Of a DNA stretch of 64,000 nt, positions 30,077 through 38,750 are shown piece by piece. How positions within the stretch are numbered: position 1 is the stretch's first letter; each line of letters opens with the position of its first letter. A program made the position numbers and the translations under genes. The stretch spans positions 1 through 64,000 of the forward strand of contig NZ_NOXS01000032.1 of NCBI RefSeq assembly GCF_002251735.1, read 5' to 3'. The DNA comes from Elstera cyanobacteriorum (GTDB lineage: Bacteria > Pseudomonadota > Alphaproteobacteria > Elsterales > Elsteraceae). The notes beneath the pieces are model-generated. The model did not search any database. It was not told the DNA's origin and saw nothing but the letters and a program-made list of their open reading frames with translations.

Positions 30077-30350
30077 CGTCTCACTCTCCTCGCCAAAAAG
30101 GCTCTTCTGAAGGGCGGGCAAGGGGTTTGGCGGCCCTGACCCGGATGCCGTGACGGTGTAGCGGATGCAGAATGGAAAGAAAAGCCGCAGGCTGTCGCAA
30201 CCTTCGAACCTCTGCCCCGCGCCCGACACAAGGCGACCGCTTATCAATATGGAAATTGAATTGTTAGGGTGCAATCTATGCGGTTGCGAAAATATACACA
30301 GCCCCCTATGGTGAAACTTAACACTATTCATAGCGGGGGAGGGACCGCCC

Positions 30351-31553
30351 ATGCGCGGCCAAGCGCTGATCGTTCTGCTGTCCGGCATTTTTATGCTGAT
30401 CATCGCGATGGGTACCCGCCAATCCTTCGGGATTTTCGTGCCGTCGATGTCGATGGATCTCGACGTGGGTCGGCAGGTTCTCGGGCTGGCACTCGCGTTA
30501 CAACAACTGCTGTGGGGCGTTTGCCAGCCGGTCATCGGCCTGTTCGCCGACCGCTGGGGATCGGTCCGTATCGGGATTGCGGGCGGGATCATCTACGCCC
30601 TTGGCTTGTTCCTGACCTATGTTTGGGCCGATCCGGTGACGGTGCAATTCTCGCTCGGCATTATGATCGGTATCGCTTTGTCCGGCACGACCTATGGCAC
30701 CGTCTTGGGCGCCGTCGGGCGCATGGTGCCGCCAGAAAAACGCACCCAGGCTTTTGGCATCTGCACCGCTGCCGGATCGTTCGGGATGTTCGCCGTTGTG
30801 CCCGGCGCGCAATATCTGCTGGATACGATGGGCTGGAGCGGCGCTTTTCTCGTCTTTAGCGTCTTGGCCGCCCTGATGATCCCGCTGTCCTTCGGGCTTA
30901 AGACGCCGCTGCCGCCGCAAGGCCAAGGCTTCGGCGCCGACCTGGGGCCAACCATCCGCACCGCTTTGACCAATCGGTCCTATTGGCTATTGAATGCTGG
31001 GTTCTTCGTCTGCGGCTTTCATGTCGCCTTCGTTGCCGTGCATCTGCCGTCTTATCTGCGCGACAATAATATGGCGGGCAGCGTGACCGCTTGGGCGCTG
31101 GCGATGATTGGGCTGTTCAACATCATCGGCTCGTACCTCTTCGGCCAGTTGGGGGCGCGCTTTTCGCAGAAATATCTGCTGAGCATGGTTTATGGCGCGC
31201 GCGGGATCGTGATCATCCTGTTCCTCGCCCTGCCGCTTAGCCCGGTTACGGCGATTGCTTTCGGTGGGGCGATGGGCTTTCTGTGGCTGAGCACCGTGCC
31301 GCTAACCTCGGGCCTTGTCGCGCGGATGTTCGGGGTGCGCTATATGGCGATGCTGTACGGCTTTGTGTTCATGTTCCACCAGATCGGCGCCTTTTTGGGG
31401 GCCTATGGCGGCGGCTGGGCCTATGACCACCTCGGTTCCTACGACATGATCTGGTATTTCTCCATCGCGCTCGCCGTGTTAGCTGCCGTCGTTCACCTAC
31501 CCATCGCTGAAAAAGCAGTGCCGTTGCGCGGCGCGGTGGGGCAGGCCGCATGA
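30351..31553 (+). CDS. Major facilitator superfamily transporter
   Basis: A 400-residue protein with about 12 hydrophobic segments. The cytoplasmic loop motif between helices 2 and 3 is GLFADRWGSVRIGIAGG (MFS signature GxxxDRxGxR), and a second loop has RMVPPEKRTQA. The layout resembles the oxalate/formate or monocarboxylate-type subfamily. The substrate cannot be read from sequence. GGGGGAGGGA precedes the ATG. A 43-residue membrane peptide gene overlaps its stop by ATGA. Confidence 0.88.
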   Translation: MRGQALIVLLSGIFMLIIAMGTRQSFGIFVPSMSMDLDVGRQVLGLALALQQLLWGVCQPVIGLFADRWGSVRIGIAGGIIYALGLFLTYVWADPVTVQFSLGIMIGIALSGTTYGTVLGAVGRMVPPEKRTQAFGICTAAGSFGMFAVVPGAQYLLDTMGWSGAFLVFSVLAALMIPLSFGLKTPLPPQGQGFGADLGPTIRTALTNRSYWLLNAGFFVCGFHVAFVAVHLPSYLRDNNMAGSVTAWALAMIGLFNIIGSYLFGQLGARFSQKYLLSMVYGARGIVIILFLALPLSPVTAIAFGGAMGFLWLSTVPLTSGLVARMFGVRYMAMLYGFVFMFHQIGAFLGAYGGGWAYDHLGSYDMIWYFSIALAVLAAVVHLPIAEKAVPLRGAVGQAA

Positions 31554-31681
31554 GCACGCGGATTCTCGCCTGGACGGGGGCCAGTCTTGCTATTTTGGGC
31601 GGGCTGGCGCTGTGGGTGAAGATGGGGCTGGCCGTCGCGCTGTCGGACGGCGCGTGGTTCTGCGCGCCGCCGTTAGGCTAA
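31550..31681 (+). CDS. 43-residue membrane peptide coupled to the MFS transporter
   Basis: ATG at 31550 overlaps the transporter stop (ATGA) and opens a 43-residue frame: MSTRILAWTGASLAILGGLA, then LWVKMGLAVALSDGAWFC and APPLG. One hydrophobic helix follows a single N-terminal arginine. The overlap and lack of an independent ribosome site suggest translational coupling and a role as an accessory of the transporter. Its 3' end overlaps the convergent UDG gene by 9 bases. Confidence 0.6.
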   Translation: MSTRILAWTGASLAILGGLALWVKMGLAVALSDGAWFCAPPLG

Positions 31682-32308
31682 CAGCGCCCGGCAGCGCGCG
31701 ATCACCGCATCGAACATCGCTTCCGTCAACCGCCCGGTATTCGTGTTGTAGCGGGAGCAATGGTAGCTATCGATCAGTACGCGCCCGTCCGCCAGTCGGT
31801 GTTCCGCCCCGTGGGCGAATTTGAAGCGCGCGACGGGAATGCCCAGCGACCGCAAGAGGCTCTGATGGGCAATTGTGCCGAGGGCCAGGATCACCCCGGT
31901 CTTCGGCTGCGCCTCAAGCTCACCGATCAGGAATGGGCGGCAGCGGTTGATCTCATCCGGGGTCGGTTTGTTTTCCGGCGGCACGCAGCGCACGGCATTG
32001 GCGATGCGGCAGCCGGTTAGCACCATGCCGTCATCGGGGGACCGCCCATAGGTGCCGTGGGCGAAGCCATGCCGGAGGAGGGCGCCATAGAGGGTATCGC
32101 CCGCATAATCGCCGGTAAAGGGGCGGCCAGTTTGGTTCGCGCCCTTCAACCCAGGCGCCAAGCCAATGATAAGCAACCCAGCGCCAATGTCGCCCCAACT
32201 GGGAACCGGACTATTGAAGAAGCTGGGATAGGCGGCGGCATTCGCTGCCCGGAAAGCCGCAAGGCGCGGGCAGACCGGGCAATCATGCGCAGGCGTCGGC
32301 AACGACAC
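31673..32308 (-). CDS. Family 5 uracil-DNA glycosylase (UdgB type)
   Basis: Removes uracil and other deaminated bases from DNA. The 211-residue protein has the family 5 motif A GLAPGLKGANQTGRPFTGDY, the motif B region HCSRYNTNTGRLT, and cysteines in DCPVCPRL plus later Cys residues suited to the 4Fe-4S cluster typical of families 4 and 5. In family 5, motif A lacks the catalytic Asp of family 1; that holds here (GAN). Confidence 0.9.
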   Translation of the reverse strand: MSLPTPAHDCPVCPRLAAFRAANAAAYPSFFNSPVPSWGDIGAGLLIIGLAPGLKGANQTGRPFTGDYAGDTLYGALLRHGFAHGTYGRSPDDGMVLTGCRIANAVRCVPPENKPTPDEINRCRPFLIGELEAQPKTGVILALGTIAHQSLLRSLGIPVARFKFAHGAEHRLADGRVLIDSYHCSRYNTNTGRLTEAMFDAVIARCRALLA

Positions 32309-32323
32309 GCGGCGGCTTTCGGC

Positions 32324-32980
32324 TTAGTTCTGTTCGCCTTCGGCGGTATCCGGCTGATCCGACTGGGCGGGACGGCGGATGAACTGCGGCAGTTCATCGC
32401 GCGGATTGCCCTGGGGGGCATAGTTATTGTCGCGTGGCTCGCGCGGGCCGGAATAGGCGCGGGCGATATAGGGCGCGAGGTCTTGCAGTTCGCAGAAAAT
32501 ATCGCACTGACGGCGCAATTCATCAGCAACCATCGGCGGGGTCGAGCGGATCGTCGAGACGATGGTCACGCGCTTGCCCTTGCTTTGCACGGCTTCCACC
32601 AAGCGGCGGAAGTCGCCATCGCCCGAAAAGATGACGATATGATCAAGGTGGTTGACCATTTCCATCACGTCGATGGCCAGCTCGATATCCATATTGCCTT
32701 TGACCTTCCGGCGGCCAAACGCATCGGTATATTCTTTGGTCGGCTTCGTGATCATCGCGTAGCCGTTATAGTCGAGCCAATCGACCAGCGGACGGATCGG
32801 CGAATATTCCTGATCTTCCATCAGCGCCGTGTAGTAGAAGGCCCGGATCATATGGGCTTTGGTCTGAAAGAGTTGCAGCAGTTTGCGGTAGTCGATATCG
32901 AACCCCAGCGCTCGGGCGGCGGCATAAAGGTTCGCCCCATCAATGAACAGCGCAATACGCTCTTGCGGATAAAAATGCAT
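32324..32980 (-). CDS. NYN/LabA-like PIN-fold protein
   Basis: A 218-residue DUF88/NYN domain protein, a predicted RNase-like fold with conserved acids: ALFIDGANLYAAARALG, VKGNMDIELAIDVM and VIFSGDGDFRRLVEAVQSKGKRV. A disordered polar tail (from about residue 175) follows. Members include LabA of cyanobacteria and many uncharacterised alphaproteobacterial proteins. Substrate unknown. It lies 15 bases upstream of the UDG gene on the same strand, and they may be co-transcribed. Confidence 0.85.
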   Translation of the reverse strand: MHFYPQERIALFIDGANLYAAARALGFDIDYRKLLQLFQTKAHMIRAFYYTALMEDQEYSPIRPLVDWLDYNGYAMITKPTKEYTDAFGRRKVKGNMDIELAIDVMEMVNHLDHIVIFSGDGDFRRLVEAVQSKGKRVTIVSTIRSTPPMVADELRRQCDIFCELQDLAPYIARAYSGPREPRDNNYAPQGNPRDELPQFIRRPAQSDQPDTAEGEQN

Positions 32981-33106
32981 GGGTCACTCCATCAAAAATT
33001 ATTCAAATCATCCTGGAAATCTTAACGAATCCAGCGCTCACAGAAATGGGGTTGCCAAAAGCGGAAGCAAGCCCGTAACGATGGCTTCCTTTATGACAGG
33101 CGCGCC

Positions 33107-33625
33107 ATGACCGCAACAGAGAAATCAATTCTGATCGCACTCGGATCGAATTTGTCTCATCCTGATTGGGGCGCCCCGCCGTTAATCCTGGCTGCTGCGA
33201 TTAACTTTTTAGAGAAAGCGGAAATTTATACACGCGCCCGCTCCTCGATCTGGAGTTCGGCGGCTTGGCCGGACCCGCGCGATCCGCGCTATGCCAACGC
33301 CGTGATTGCGGTCGAAACCCCCCTACCGTCCGACCAATTGTTAGACCGGTTACACGCGATTGAGGCGGCGTTTGGGCGCGACCGCAGCGCCGTCAATGCG
33401 CCCCGGACCCTCGATCTCGATTTGCTGGCCTATGGCCGCGAAGTCCGCGCCGGGCCGCGGGCGCCGATTTTGCCGCACCCACGCCTGCAAGAACGTGGGT
33501 TCGTGCTGCGTCCGCTCGCGGAAATCTGCCCGTCCTGGCGTCATCCGGTCAGCGGGCAGGGGGTGGCGGCGCTTCTGGCGGCGCTCGATCCTGCCGATGA
33601 TTGTCGGCTTTGGTCGGCGGCATGA
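33107..33625 (+). CDS. folK: HPPK, folate pathway pyrophosphokinase
   Basis: Transfers pyrophosphate from ATP to 6-hydroxymethyl-dihydropterin. The 172-residue protein has ALGSNL near the N-terminus, YANAVIAVET, the ATP-binding loop GRDRSAVNAPRTLDLDLLAYG and PHPRLQERGFVLRPLAEI. The position before rpoZ and rsh is usual in Alphaproteobacteria. The rpoZ promoter begins 28 bases after its stop. Confidence 0.95.
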   Translation: MTATEKSILIALGSNLSHPDWGAPPLILAAAINFLEKAEIYTRARSSIWSSAAWPDPRDPRYANAVIAVETPLPSDQLLDRLHAIEAAFGRDRSAVNAPRTLDLDLLAYGREVRAGPRAPILPHPRLQERGFVLRPLAEICPSWRHPVSGQGVAALLAALDPADDCRLWSAA

Positions 33626-33652
33626 TTCTACCCCGCGCAGAAAAGCTAATCC

Positions 33653-33681
33653 TTGCCTTTGTCAAGAGGGGTTTTTATAGT
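33653..33681 (+). promoter_or_regulatory. Sigma-70-type promoter of rpoZ
   Basis: TTGCCT (33653-33658) and TATAGT (33676-33681) are separated by 17 bases, close to the housekeeping consensus, and lie 59 bases before the rpoZ ATG in a gap between two genes. Confidence 0.7.
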
Positions 33682-33739
33682 GCGCGCCTGACATCGCCGC
33701 GCCCTGGCTGCGCGGCCCGATTTCACGCGAAGGATGATC

Positions 33740-34126
33740 ATGGCCCGCGTTACCGTTGAAGATTGCGTTCAAAAGGTTCCCAACCGCTTCGAACTCGTGA
33801 TGCTGGCGGCGCAGCGCGCCCGGGATATTGCCAGCGGCATGCCGATTTCGGTGGATCGCGACAACGATAAGAACCCGGTCATCGCCCTGCGCGAAATCGC
33901 CGAAGAAAAGCTGGATAACGAAGTGCTGCGCAACTCGCTGGTGCGCGGCCATCAGAAGACGTTTGAAGCTGACGAGCCGGAAGAAGAGATCGTCGATTTC
34001 ATCCAGTCGGAACAGGAACTCGCCCGCAATATGGCCGTCAACGACGTGCTGGGCGGTGATGATGCCGATGAAGACGCGGCGGAAGGCGATGAAGCCATCG
34101 TCGCGGATGACGAAGGCGACGCCTAA
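33740..34126 (+). CDS. rpoZ: RNA polymerase omega subunit
   Basis: Omega helps fold and retain beta' in RNA polymerase and forms part of a ppGpp site. The sequence starts [20 protein letters not shown] and has [11 protein letters not shown] and [21 protein letters not shown] very acidic C-terminal tail (from about residue 95) is typical of alphaproteobacterial omega. AAGGA overlaps an ATG at 33734 and is spaced 5 bases from ATG 33740, which I chose (128 aa). It is followed by its own terminator and then rsh. Confidence 0.96.
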   Translation: MARVTVEDCVQKVPNRFELVMLAAQRARDIASGMPISVDRDNDKNPVIALREIAEEKLDNEVLRNSLVRGHQKTFEADEPEEEIVDFIQSEQELARNMAVNDVLGGDDADEDAAEGDEAIVADDEGDA

Positions 34127-34149
34127 GCCCCTCAAAGGCTTGAATTTTT

Positions 34150-34179
34150 AACGGCAGTCCTGCGGGGCTGCCGTTTTTT
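34150..34179 (+). terminator. Terminator after rpoZ
   Basis: AACGGCAG (34150-34157) pairs with CTGCCGTT (34168-34175), followed by a T-run to 34179. A clear intrinsic terminator separating rpoZ from the (p)ppGpp synthetase gene. Confidence 0.85.
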
Positions 34180-34265
34180 ATTGGTCACGGGCCGAATGGC
34201 AGTTGCCGCCCGCAGCAGGCGTGTCAACATAGATCACGAGTGTTTTGGGGGAGTGTCCGGCGCCG

Positions 34266-36473
34266 ATGATTCGTCAGTACGAGCTGGTCGATTTGGTCCG
34301 CGCCTATGACCCGGACGTGGACGAAGATATTCTAAACCGCGCCTATGTGTTCGCTCTGAAGGCGCATGGGGCGCAGAAGCGCGCCAATGGCGATCCGTAT
34401 TTCTCCCACCCGCTGGAAGTGGCGGGCATTCTGACCGGTCTTCGACTCGATACTGCCTCCATCGTCACCGCGCTGCTGCATGATGTGATTGAGGATACCG
34501 AGGTTAAACTCCCGGATATCGAAAAAGCCTTCGGCAAGGAAATTGGGCGGCTGGTCAATGGCGTGACCAAGCTGACGCGCATCGAACTTCAGTCCGATCA
34601 GACCAAACAGGCGGAAAACTTCCGTAAATTCGTGCTGGCGATGTCGGAAGACATCCGCGTGCTGCTGGTGAAGCTGGCCGACCGGCTGCACAATATGCGC
34701 ACGCTGAATTTCATTCCGAAGCCGGAAAAGCGTTCGCGTATCGCCGCGGAAACCCTGGAAATCTACGCACCGCTTGCCGACCGCATCGGCATGCAGAAAA
34801 TCAAGGACGAGCTGGAGGATTTGGCCTTCGCGCAGCTTAATACCGAAGCGCGCGACTCCATCGTCAAGCGGCTTGAATATCTGCGCGGCGGTGGGCAAGA
34901 TCTTATTCAGAAGATCATTGCGGAATTACAGGCTAAACTGACAGAGTCGGGCATTCAGGCCAAGGTGAAGGGGCGGGAAAAAGCGCCTTATTCCATCTGG
35001 CGTAAGATGCAGCATAAGAATATCGCCTTCGAGCAATTGTCGGATATCATCGCCTTCCGCGTCGTCGTGCCATCGGCGGAAAAATGTTACGAGGCGCTGG
35101 GCGTGCTGCACGCGCTTTATCCCAGCGTGCCGGGGCGGTTTAAGGATTATATCTCCACCCCCAAGCCGAACGGGTATCGCTCGATCCATACCGGCGTGAT
35201 CGGGCCGCAGCGCCAGCGCATCGAAGTGCAAATCCGCACCGATGCGATGGACGAGGTGGCCGAATACGGCGTGGCCGCCCATTGGCACTATAAGCGCCAA
35301 GGCGGGTCCGATCAGGTCTTGGAAGGGGCCGATCAGGGCGCGGGCAGCATTATCCCAGCCCCGACCCTCGGTAGTGGTAAGAAATCGGAAGGCGCGCAAT
35401 ACCGCTGGCTGCGCGAGTTATTGGATATTCTCGAACACGCCTCCGGCCCGGAAGAGTTTCTGGAACATACCAAGCTCGAAATGTTCCAAGATCAGGTGTT
35501 CTGCTTCACGCCGAAAGGGGAATTGTTCCAACTGCCGCGCGGCGCCACGCCGGTCGATTTCGCCTATGCCGTCCATAGCCAGATCGGCGATACCTGCGTG
35601 GGCGCCAAGATCAACGGGCGCATCGTGCAGTTGCGCTCCGTCCTGCAAAACGGCGATCAGGTCGAAATCATCACGTCGAAGGGTCAAACCCCCTCGGCGG
35701 ACTGGGAAGATTTCGTCGTCACCGGCAAGGCCAAGGCGCGCATCCGCCGCTATGTCCGCATCCAGCGCCGCGCGCAGTATATGACGCTCGGGCGCACGGT
35801 CATCGAAAAAGAATTCCGCCACGAAGGCTATGCCTTTACCGAAAAGGCGCTGGACGGGGTTCTGAAGACCCTGCAAGCCCCGACCATCGACGATCTCTAT
35901 GCGATGGTCGGCGAGGGGCTGGTCACGGGGCGCGAGGTTATCCACACCGTCTTCCCCGGCACCAAACCGAGCGTGAAGAACCCCGCCTCGCCCATCGTCA
36001 AGCCGAAGCGGAAGGAGGGGGGCGGCGTTCCCCTGCGTGGGCTGATCCCCGGCATGGCCGTTCACTACGCCCGCTGCTGCCACCCGTTGCCGGGCGACCG
36101 CATCGTCGGCATCGTCACCACCGGCAAGGGCGTGACCGTCCATACCATCGACTGCGTGAACCTCGAAAGCTTTGCAGATACGCCTGAGCGCTGGATCGAC
36201 GTGGCGTGGGAAACCGATGCCGCCCTGCCGGAGCATCATATCGGGCGCCTGCATATGATCGCGACGAACGAGCCGGGAACCATCGGCACGCTGGGCACTG
36301 TCATTGGCAAGAATCAGGGCAATATCACGAATCTAAAATTCGTAACGCGCTCCACCGATTTCTTCGAACTGCTGGTCGATGTGGAGGTGACGGACGTGCG
36401 CCACCTGACCAACATTATCGCGGCGCTGCGGGCAACGCCGTCGATTAACTCGGTCGATCGGGCGCGGGGGTAG
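34266..36473 (+). CDS. rsh: Bifunctional (p)ppGpp synthetase/hydrolase
   Basis: The 735-residue RelA/SpoT homologue makes and degrades the stringent alarmone. The HD hydrolase domain is intact (YFSHPLEVAGIL with His48, LLHDVIEDT with His72-Asp73). The synthetase domain follows (YSIWRKMQHKN, GYRSIHTGVIG). The motif RFKD at 291-294 is the form found in bifunctional enzymes, not the EFDD type of RelA. TGS (about 425-485), a conserved-Cys region (HYARCCHPLPGD) and a C-terminal ACT domain complete the normal architecture. It follows rpoZ. Confidence 0.95.
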   Translation: MIRQYELVDLVRAYDPDVDEDILNRAYVFALKAHGAQKRANGDPYFSHPLEVAGILTGLRLDTASIVTALLHDVIEDTEVKLPDIEKAFGKEIGRLVNGVTKLTRIELQSDQTKQAENFRKFVLAMSEDIRVLLVKLADRLHNMRTLNFIPKPEKRSRIAAETLEIYAPLADRIGMQKIKDELEDLAFAQLNTEARDSIVKRLEYLRGGGQDLIQKIIAELQAKLTESGIQAKVKGREKAPYSIWRKMQHKNIAFEQLSDIIAFRVVVPSAEKCYEALGVLHALYPSVPGRFKDYISTPKPNGYRSIHTGVIGPQRQRIEVQIRTDAMDEVAEYGVAAHWHYKRQGGSDQVLEGADQGAGSIIPAPTLGSGKKSEGAQYRWLRELLDILEHASGPEEFLEHTKLEMFQDQVFCFTPKGELFQLPRGATPVDFAYAVHSQIGDTCVGAKINGRIVQLRSVLQNGDQVEIITSKGQTPSADWEDFVVTGKAKARIRRYVRIQRRAQYMTLGRTVIEKEFRHEGYAFTEKALDGVLKTLQAPTIDDLYAMVGEGLVTGREVIHTVFPGTKPSVKNPASPIVKPKRKEGGGVPLRGLIPGMAVHYARCCHPLPGDRIVGIVTTGKGVTVHTIDCVNLESFADTPERWIDVAWETDAALPEHHIGRLHMIATNEPGTIGTLGTVIGKNQGNITNLKFVTRSTDFFELLVDVEVTDVRHLTNIIAALRATPSINSVDRARG

Positions 36474-36476
36474 TGC

Positions 36477-37319
36477 CTACCCCTTCACCGTCTCGCACCA
36501 AAACTTCGCCTTTTCCTGCACGAAGCGCGTAAGGCCGAGGGTCGGCGCGCAGGAGCCGCATTCGGCGATCATGCGGGCGGCAACGGCGGCGATGTCGGCG
36601 GGCAGGGCGTCTGGCAGTTCGCGGACGGGGCGGAAGCTGGCGCTGGCGTGATCGAAGGCCGAAAGCTCGCCGGTCGTTAGATCGAAATACCAGCCGTGCA
36701 GGCGCAAGGTGCCCGCCGCCACCGGCTCGCGCACCCAGGGAAAGCTGAGCAGGTTGGAAAGCGAGACCAGCACAGCCGCCTGTTCCAGCGTGCGGCGGGC
36801 TTCTTCGGGCGGTAGGGTTTCCAGCAGCGGTTCGACGGCTTCAAACGCGGGGCGGGCGATTTGCACCCAGTCCGACAGAAACTCGAACCCGCTGCCTTCC
36901 TGGGGCTGGCCGGTCTCCGTCGCGGCTTTGGCGCCCTGCGCCCGATCGCGCAGATGGCGCAAACCGCCGCAGAGCGCATGCCCCAGCACGACGATGTGAC
37001 CGACACCGAGGCCCTTAACGCCGAATTCCAGCGCCGCAGACGTGCCGTGGTAATGCCGGTCAGCCTCGCGCGGCGGCACGATAGCAGCGACATTGCGGAT
37101 CACGAAAAGATCGCCCGGTTCCGTCCGCGTCACGATGGCGGGATCGACCCGGGCATCGGAACAGGCGACGATCATCACTTCCGGCGACTGGCCCTTATGG
37201 CTTAGGCCCTCATACAGCACGCGGTCGCGCTCAAAGTAATCGCGGCGGAATTCGGTGAAGCCCCTCACCAAGCGCGGAAGCGCCTGATCGGCGGCGGTTT
37301 TGTGCACTGCGTCATCCAT
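36477..37319 (-). CDS. can: Beta-class carbonic anhydrase
   Basis: Interconverts CO2 and bicarbonate. Zinc-site motifs are VACSDARVDP (Cys, Asp-Arg dyad) and LGHALCGGLRH (His, Cys). The 280-residue protein is longer than the usual 200-220; the extra C-terminal segment (from about residue 225) ends ECGSCAPTLGLTRFVQEKAKF and has two further cysteines. It is convergent with rsh (3-base gap) and divergent from the Hsp70-like gene. Confidence 0.92.
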   Translation of the reverse strand: MDDAVHKTAADQALPRLVRGFTEFRRDYFERDRVLYEGLSHKGQSPEVMIVACSDARVDPAIVTRTEPGDLFVIRNVAAIVPPREADRHYHGTSAALEFGVKGLGVGHIVVLGHALCGGLRHLRDRAQGAKAATETGQPQEGSGFEFLSDWVQIARPAFEAVEPLLETLPPEEARRTLEQAAVLVSLSNLLSFPWVREPVAAGTLRLHGWYFDLTTGELSAFDHASASFRPVRELPDALPADIAAVAARMIAECGSCAPTLGLTRFVQEKAKFWCETVKG

Positions 37320-37442
37320 GGGGGAACAACCTCCCCCGTTTCCAACCTGGGGTCAAGGGGGCGCGCTATTTTGCGCTGGACAGGGCCGGGCGCACTCGTT
37401 ACGGTCCGCGCCCTTTTGGCAGTCCCTGGGAAAGGCGGGTGG

Positions 37443-38699
37443 ATGATGGCGGCAGGCGGCCTCGACTTCGGAACCTCCAATTCGGCTTTGGCCATCGTGC
37501 GCAACGGCACCGCCAGCCTGCTGCCGCTGGAGCCTGGGGCGCGGACCATCCCCAGCGCCTTGTTCTTCCAATCGGAAGATAAGAGCATCGAGATCGGCTC
37601 CGCCGCGACGCAAGCCTATCTGGAGGGCGAGCCGGGACGGTTGATGCGCTCGCTGAAGTCGGCGCTCGGCACCAGCTTGATCCAGGAAGAGACGCTGGCC
37701 AATGGGCGGCGCTGGCGCTTTACCGAGATTATCGGCCTTTACCTGCGCACGGTGAAAGCGCGGGCGGAAGCGGCGTTGGAGGAGGAGATTGATCAACTCG
37801 TCCACGGTCGCCCGGTGCATTTCGTCAATGGCGATGCCGCCGCCGATGCCGAGGCGCAGCGAGTGCTGGAAAGCATCGCCCACAGCGTCGGTTTCAAGGA
37901 TGTGGTGTTTCAATATGAACCTATCGCCGCCGCCCTGGCCTTCGAACGGCAGATTGCGCGCGAAACCCTGATCTTGATCGCCGATATCGGCGGCGGCACG
38001 TCGGATTTCTCCATCGTCCGCGCCCGCCCCGAACGCTCCTCCACCGCCGATCAGGCGGGGGATATTCTGGCGAATGGCGGTCTCAGGCTCGGTGGGACGG
38101 ATTTGGACCGGCTGCTGTCGTTGGCGGAGGTCATGCCGTCGCTCGGCTATCATCAGCCGCTGCTGCGCAATGGGCTCACCCCGCCGAACTGGATCTATTC
38201 AAAGCTCGCCACTTGGGCGGAAATCGGTTTTCTCTACGATCCCGCTCTTACCCGCGATGTCGTGCGGATGGTCGGGGAGGCTAGCGACGCCGCCCCGCTC
38301 AACCGCCTGCATCGGGTGCTGGACCAGCGCGACGGCCATCGGCTGGCAGCCTCGGTCGAAGGTGCAAAAATCGGGCTGTCTAGTGCGCCGACCTATGATC
38401 TGGCGCTCGACTTCCTTGAGGCTGGCTTCCATCTGCCGCTGACGGTCGAAGCGCTGGAAGCGGCGCTGGCCGATGCCGAAGCTGCCCTAACCGCCGAAGT
38501 GCGCCGCTGTATCGATCTTGCGGGGGTAAAAGGGCAGGATATTGAAGCGGTCATCCTAACCGGCGGCTCCTCTCTCATGCCGCTGGTCCAGCGCGCCATC
38601 GCCGCTGGGGTGCCGGAAGCCAAACTGACGCCCTTCGATGCCTTCGGCGGCGTTGCGGCGGGGTTGGCCTGGCAGGCGAAGCTGTTGTTCGACGCTTAA
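37443..38699 (+). CDS. Short Hsp70-family protein (YegD-like)
   Basis: The 418-residue product has the Hsp70/actin ATPase fold: phosphate-1 LDFGTSNSALAI, FQYEPIAAALAFE, phosphate-2 LIADIGGGTSDFSIV and adenosine motif AVILTGGSSLMPLVQ. It ends soon after the nucleotide-binding domain (FDAFGGVAAGLAWQAK), so no classical substrate-binding domain or lid is present, as in E. coli YegD. The client and function are unknown. Two adjacent ATGs (37443 and 37446) compete as start; the frame upstream is not family-like. Confidence 0.88.
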   Translation: MMAAGGLDFGTSNSALAIVRNGTASLLPLEPGARTIPSALFFQSEDKSIEIGSAATQAYLEGEPGRLMRSLKSALGTSLIQEETLANGRRWRFTEIIGLYLRTVKARAEAALEEEIDQLVHGRPVHFVNGDAAADAEAQRVLESIAHSVGFKDVVFQYEPIAAALAFERQIARETLILIADIGGGTSDFSIVRARPERSSTADQAGDILANGGLRLGGTDLDRLLSLAEVMPSLGYHQPLLRNGLTPPNWIYSKLATWAEIGFLYDPALTRDVVRMVGEASDAAPLNRLHRVLDQRDGHRLAASVEGAKIGLSSAPTYDLALDFLEAGFHLPLTVEALEAALADAEAALTAEVRRCIDLAGVKGQDIEAVILTGGSSLMPLVQRAIAAGVPEAKLTPFDAFGGVAAGLAWQAKLLFDA

Positions 38700-38724
38700 G
38701 GGGTAAAAAGGGCTTCACAAACAC

Positions 38725-38750
38725 ATAAGGATATATTTATATCTCCTTAT
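38725..38750. promoter_or_regulatory. Palindromic operator overlapping the sahR start
   Basis: ATAAGGATATAT (38725-38736) and ATATCTCCTTAT (38739-38750) are 12-base inverted arms with one mismatch around TT. The right arm covers the first bases of the start codon. It is probably the self-operator of the ArsR-type regulator and would control sahR, metF and metH together. A possible promoter overlaps it: TTCACA at 38714 and TATATC at 38738. Confidence 0.65.

Noticed and set aside
34245-34265. Upstream TTG start for the (p)ppGpp synthetase
   Set aside because: The TTG overlaps the probable ribosome site GGGGGAG, and the ATG at 34266 gives the normal family N-terminus.
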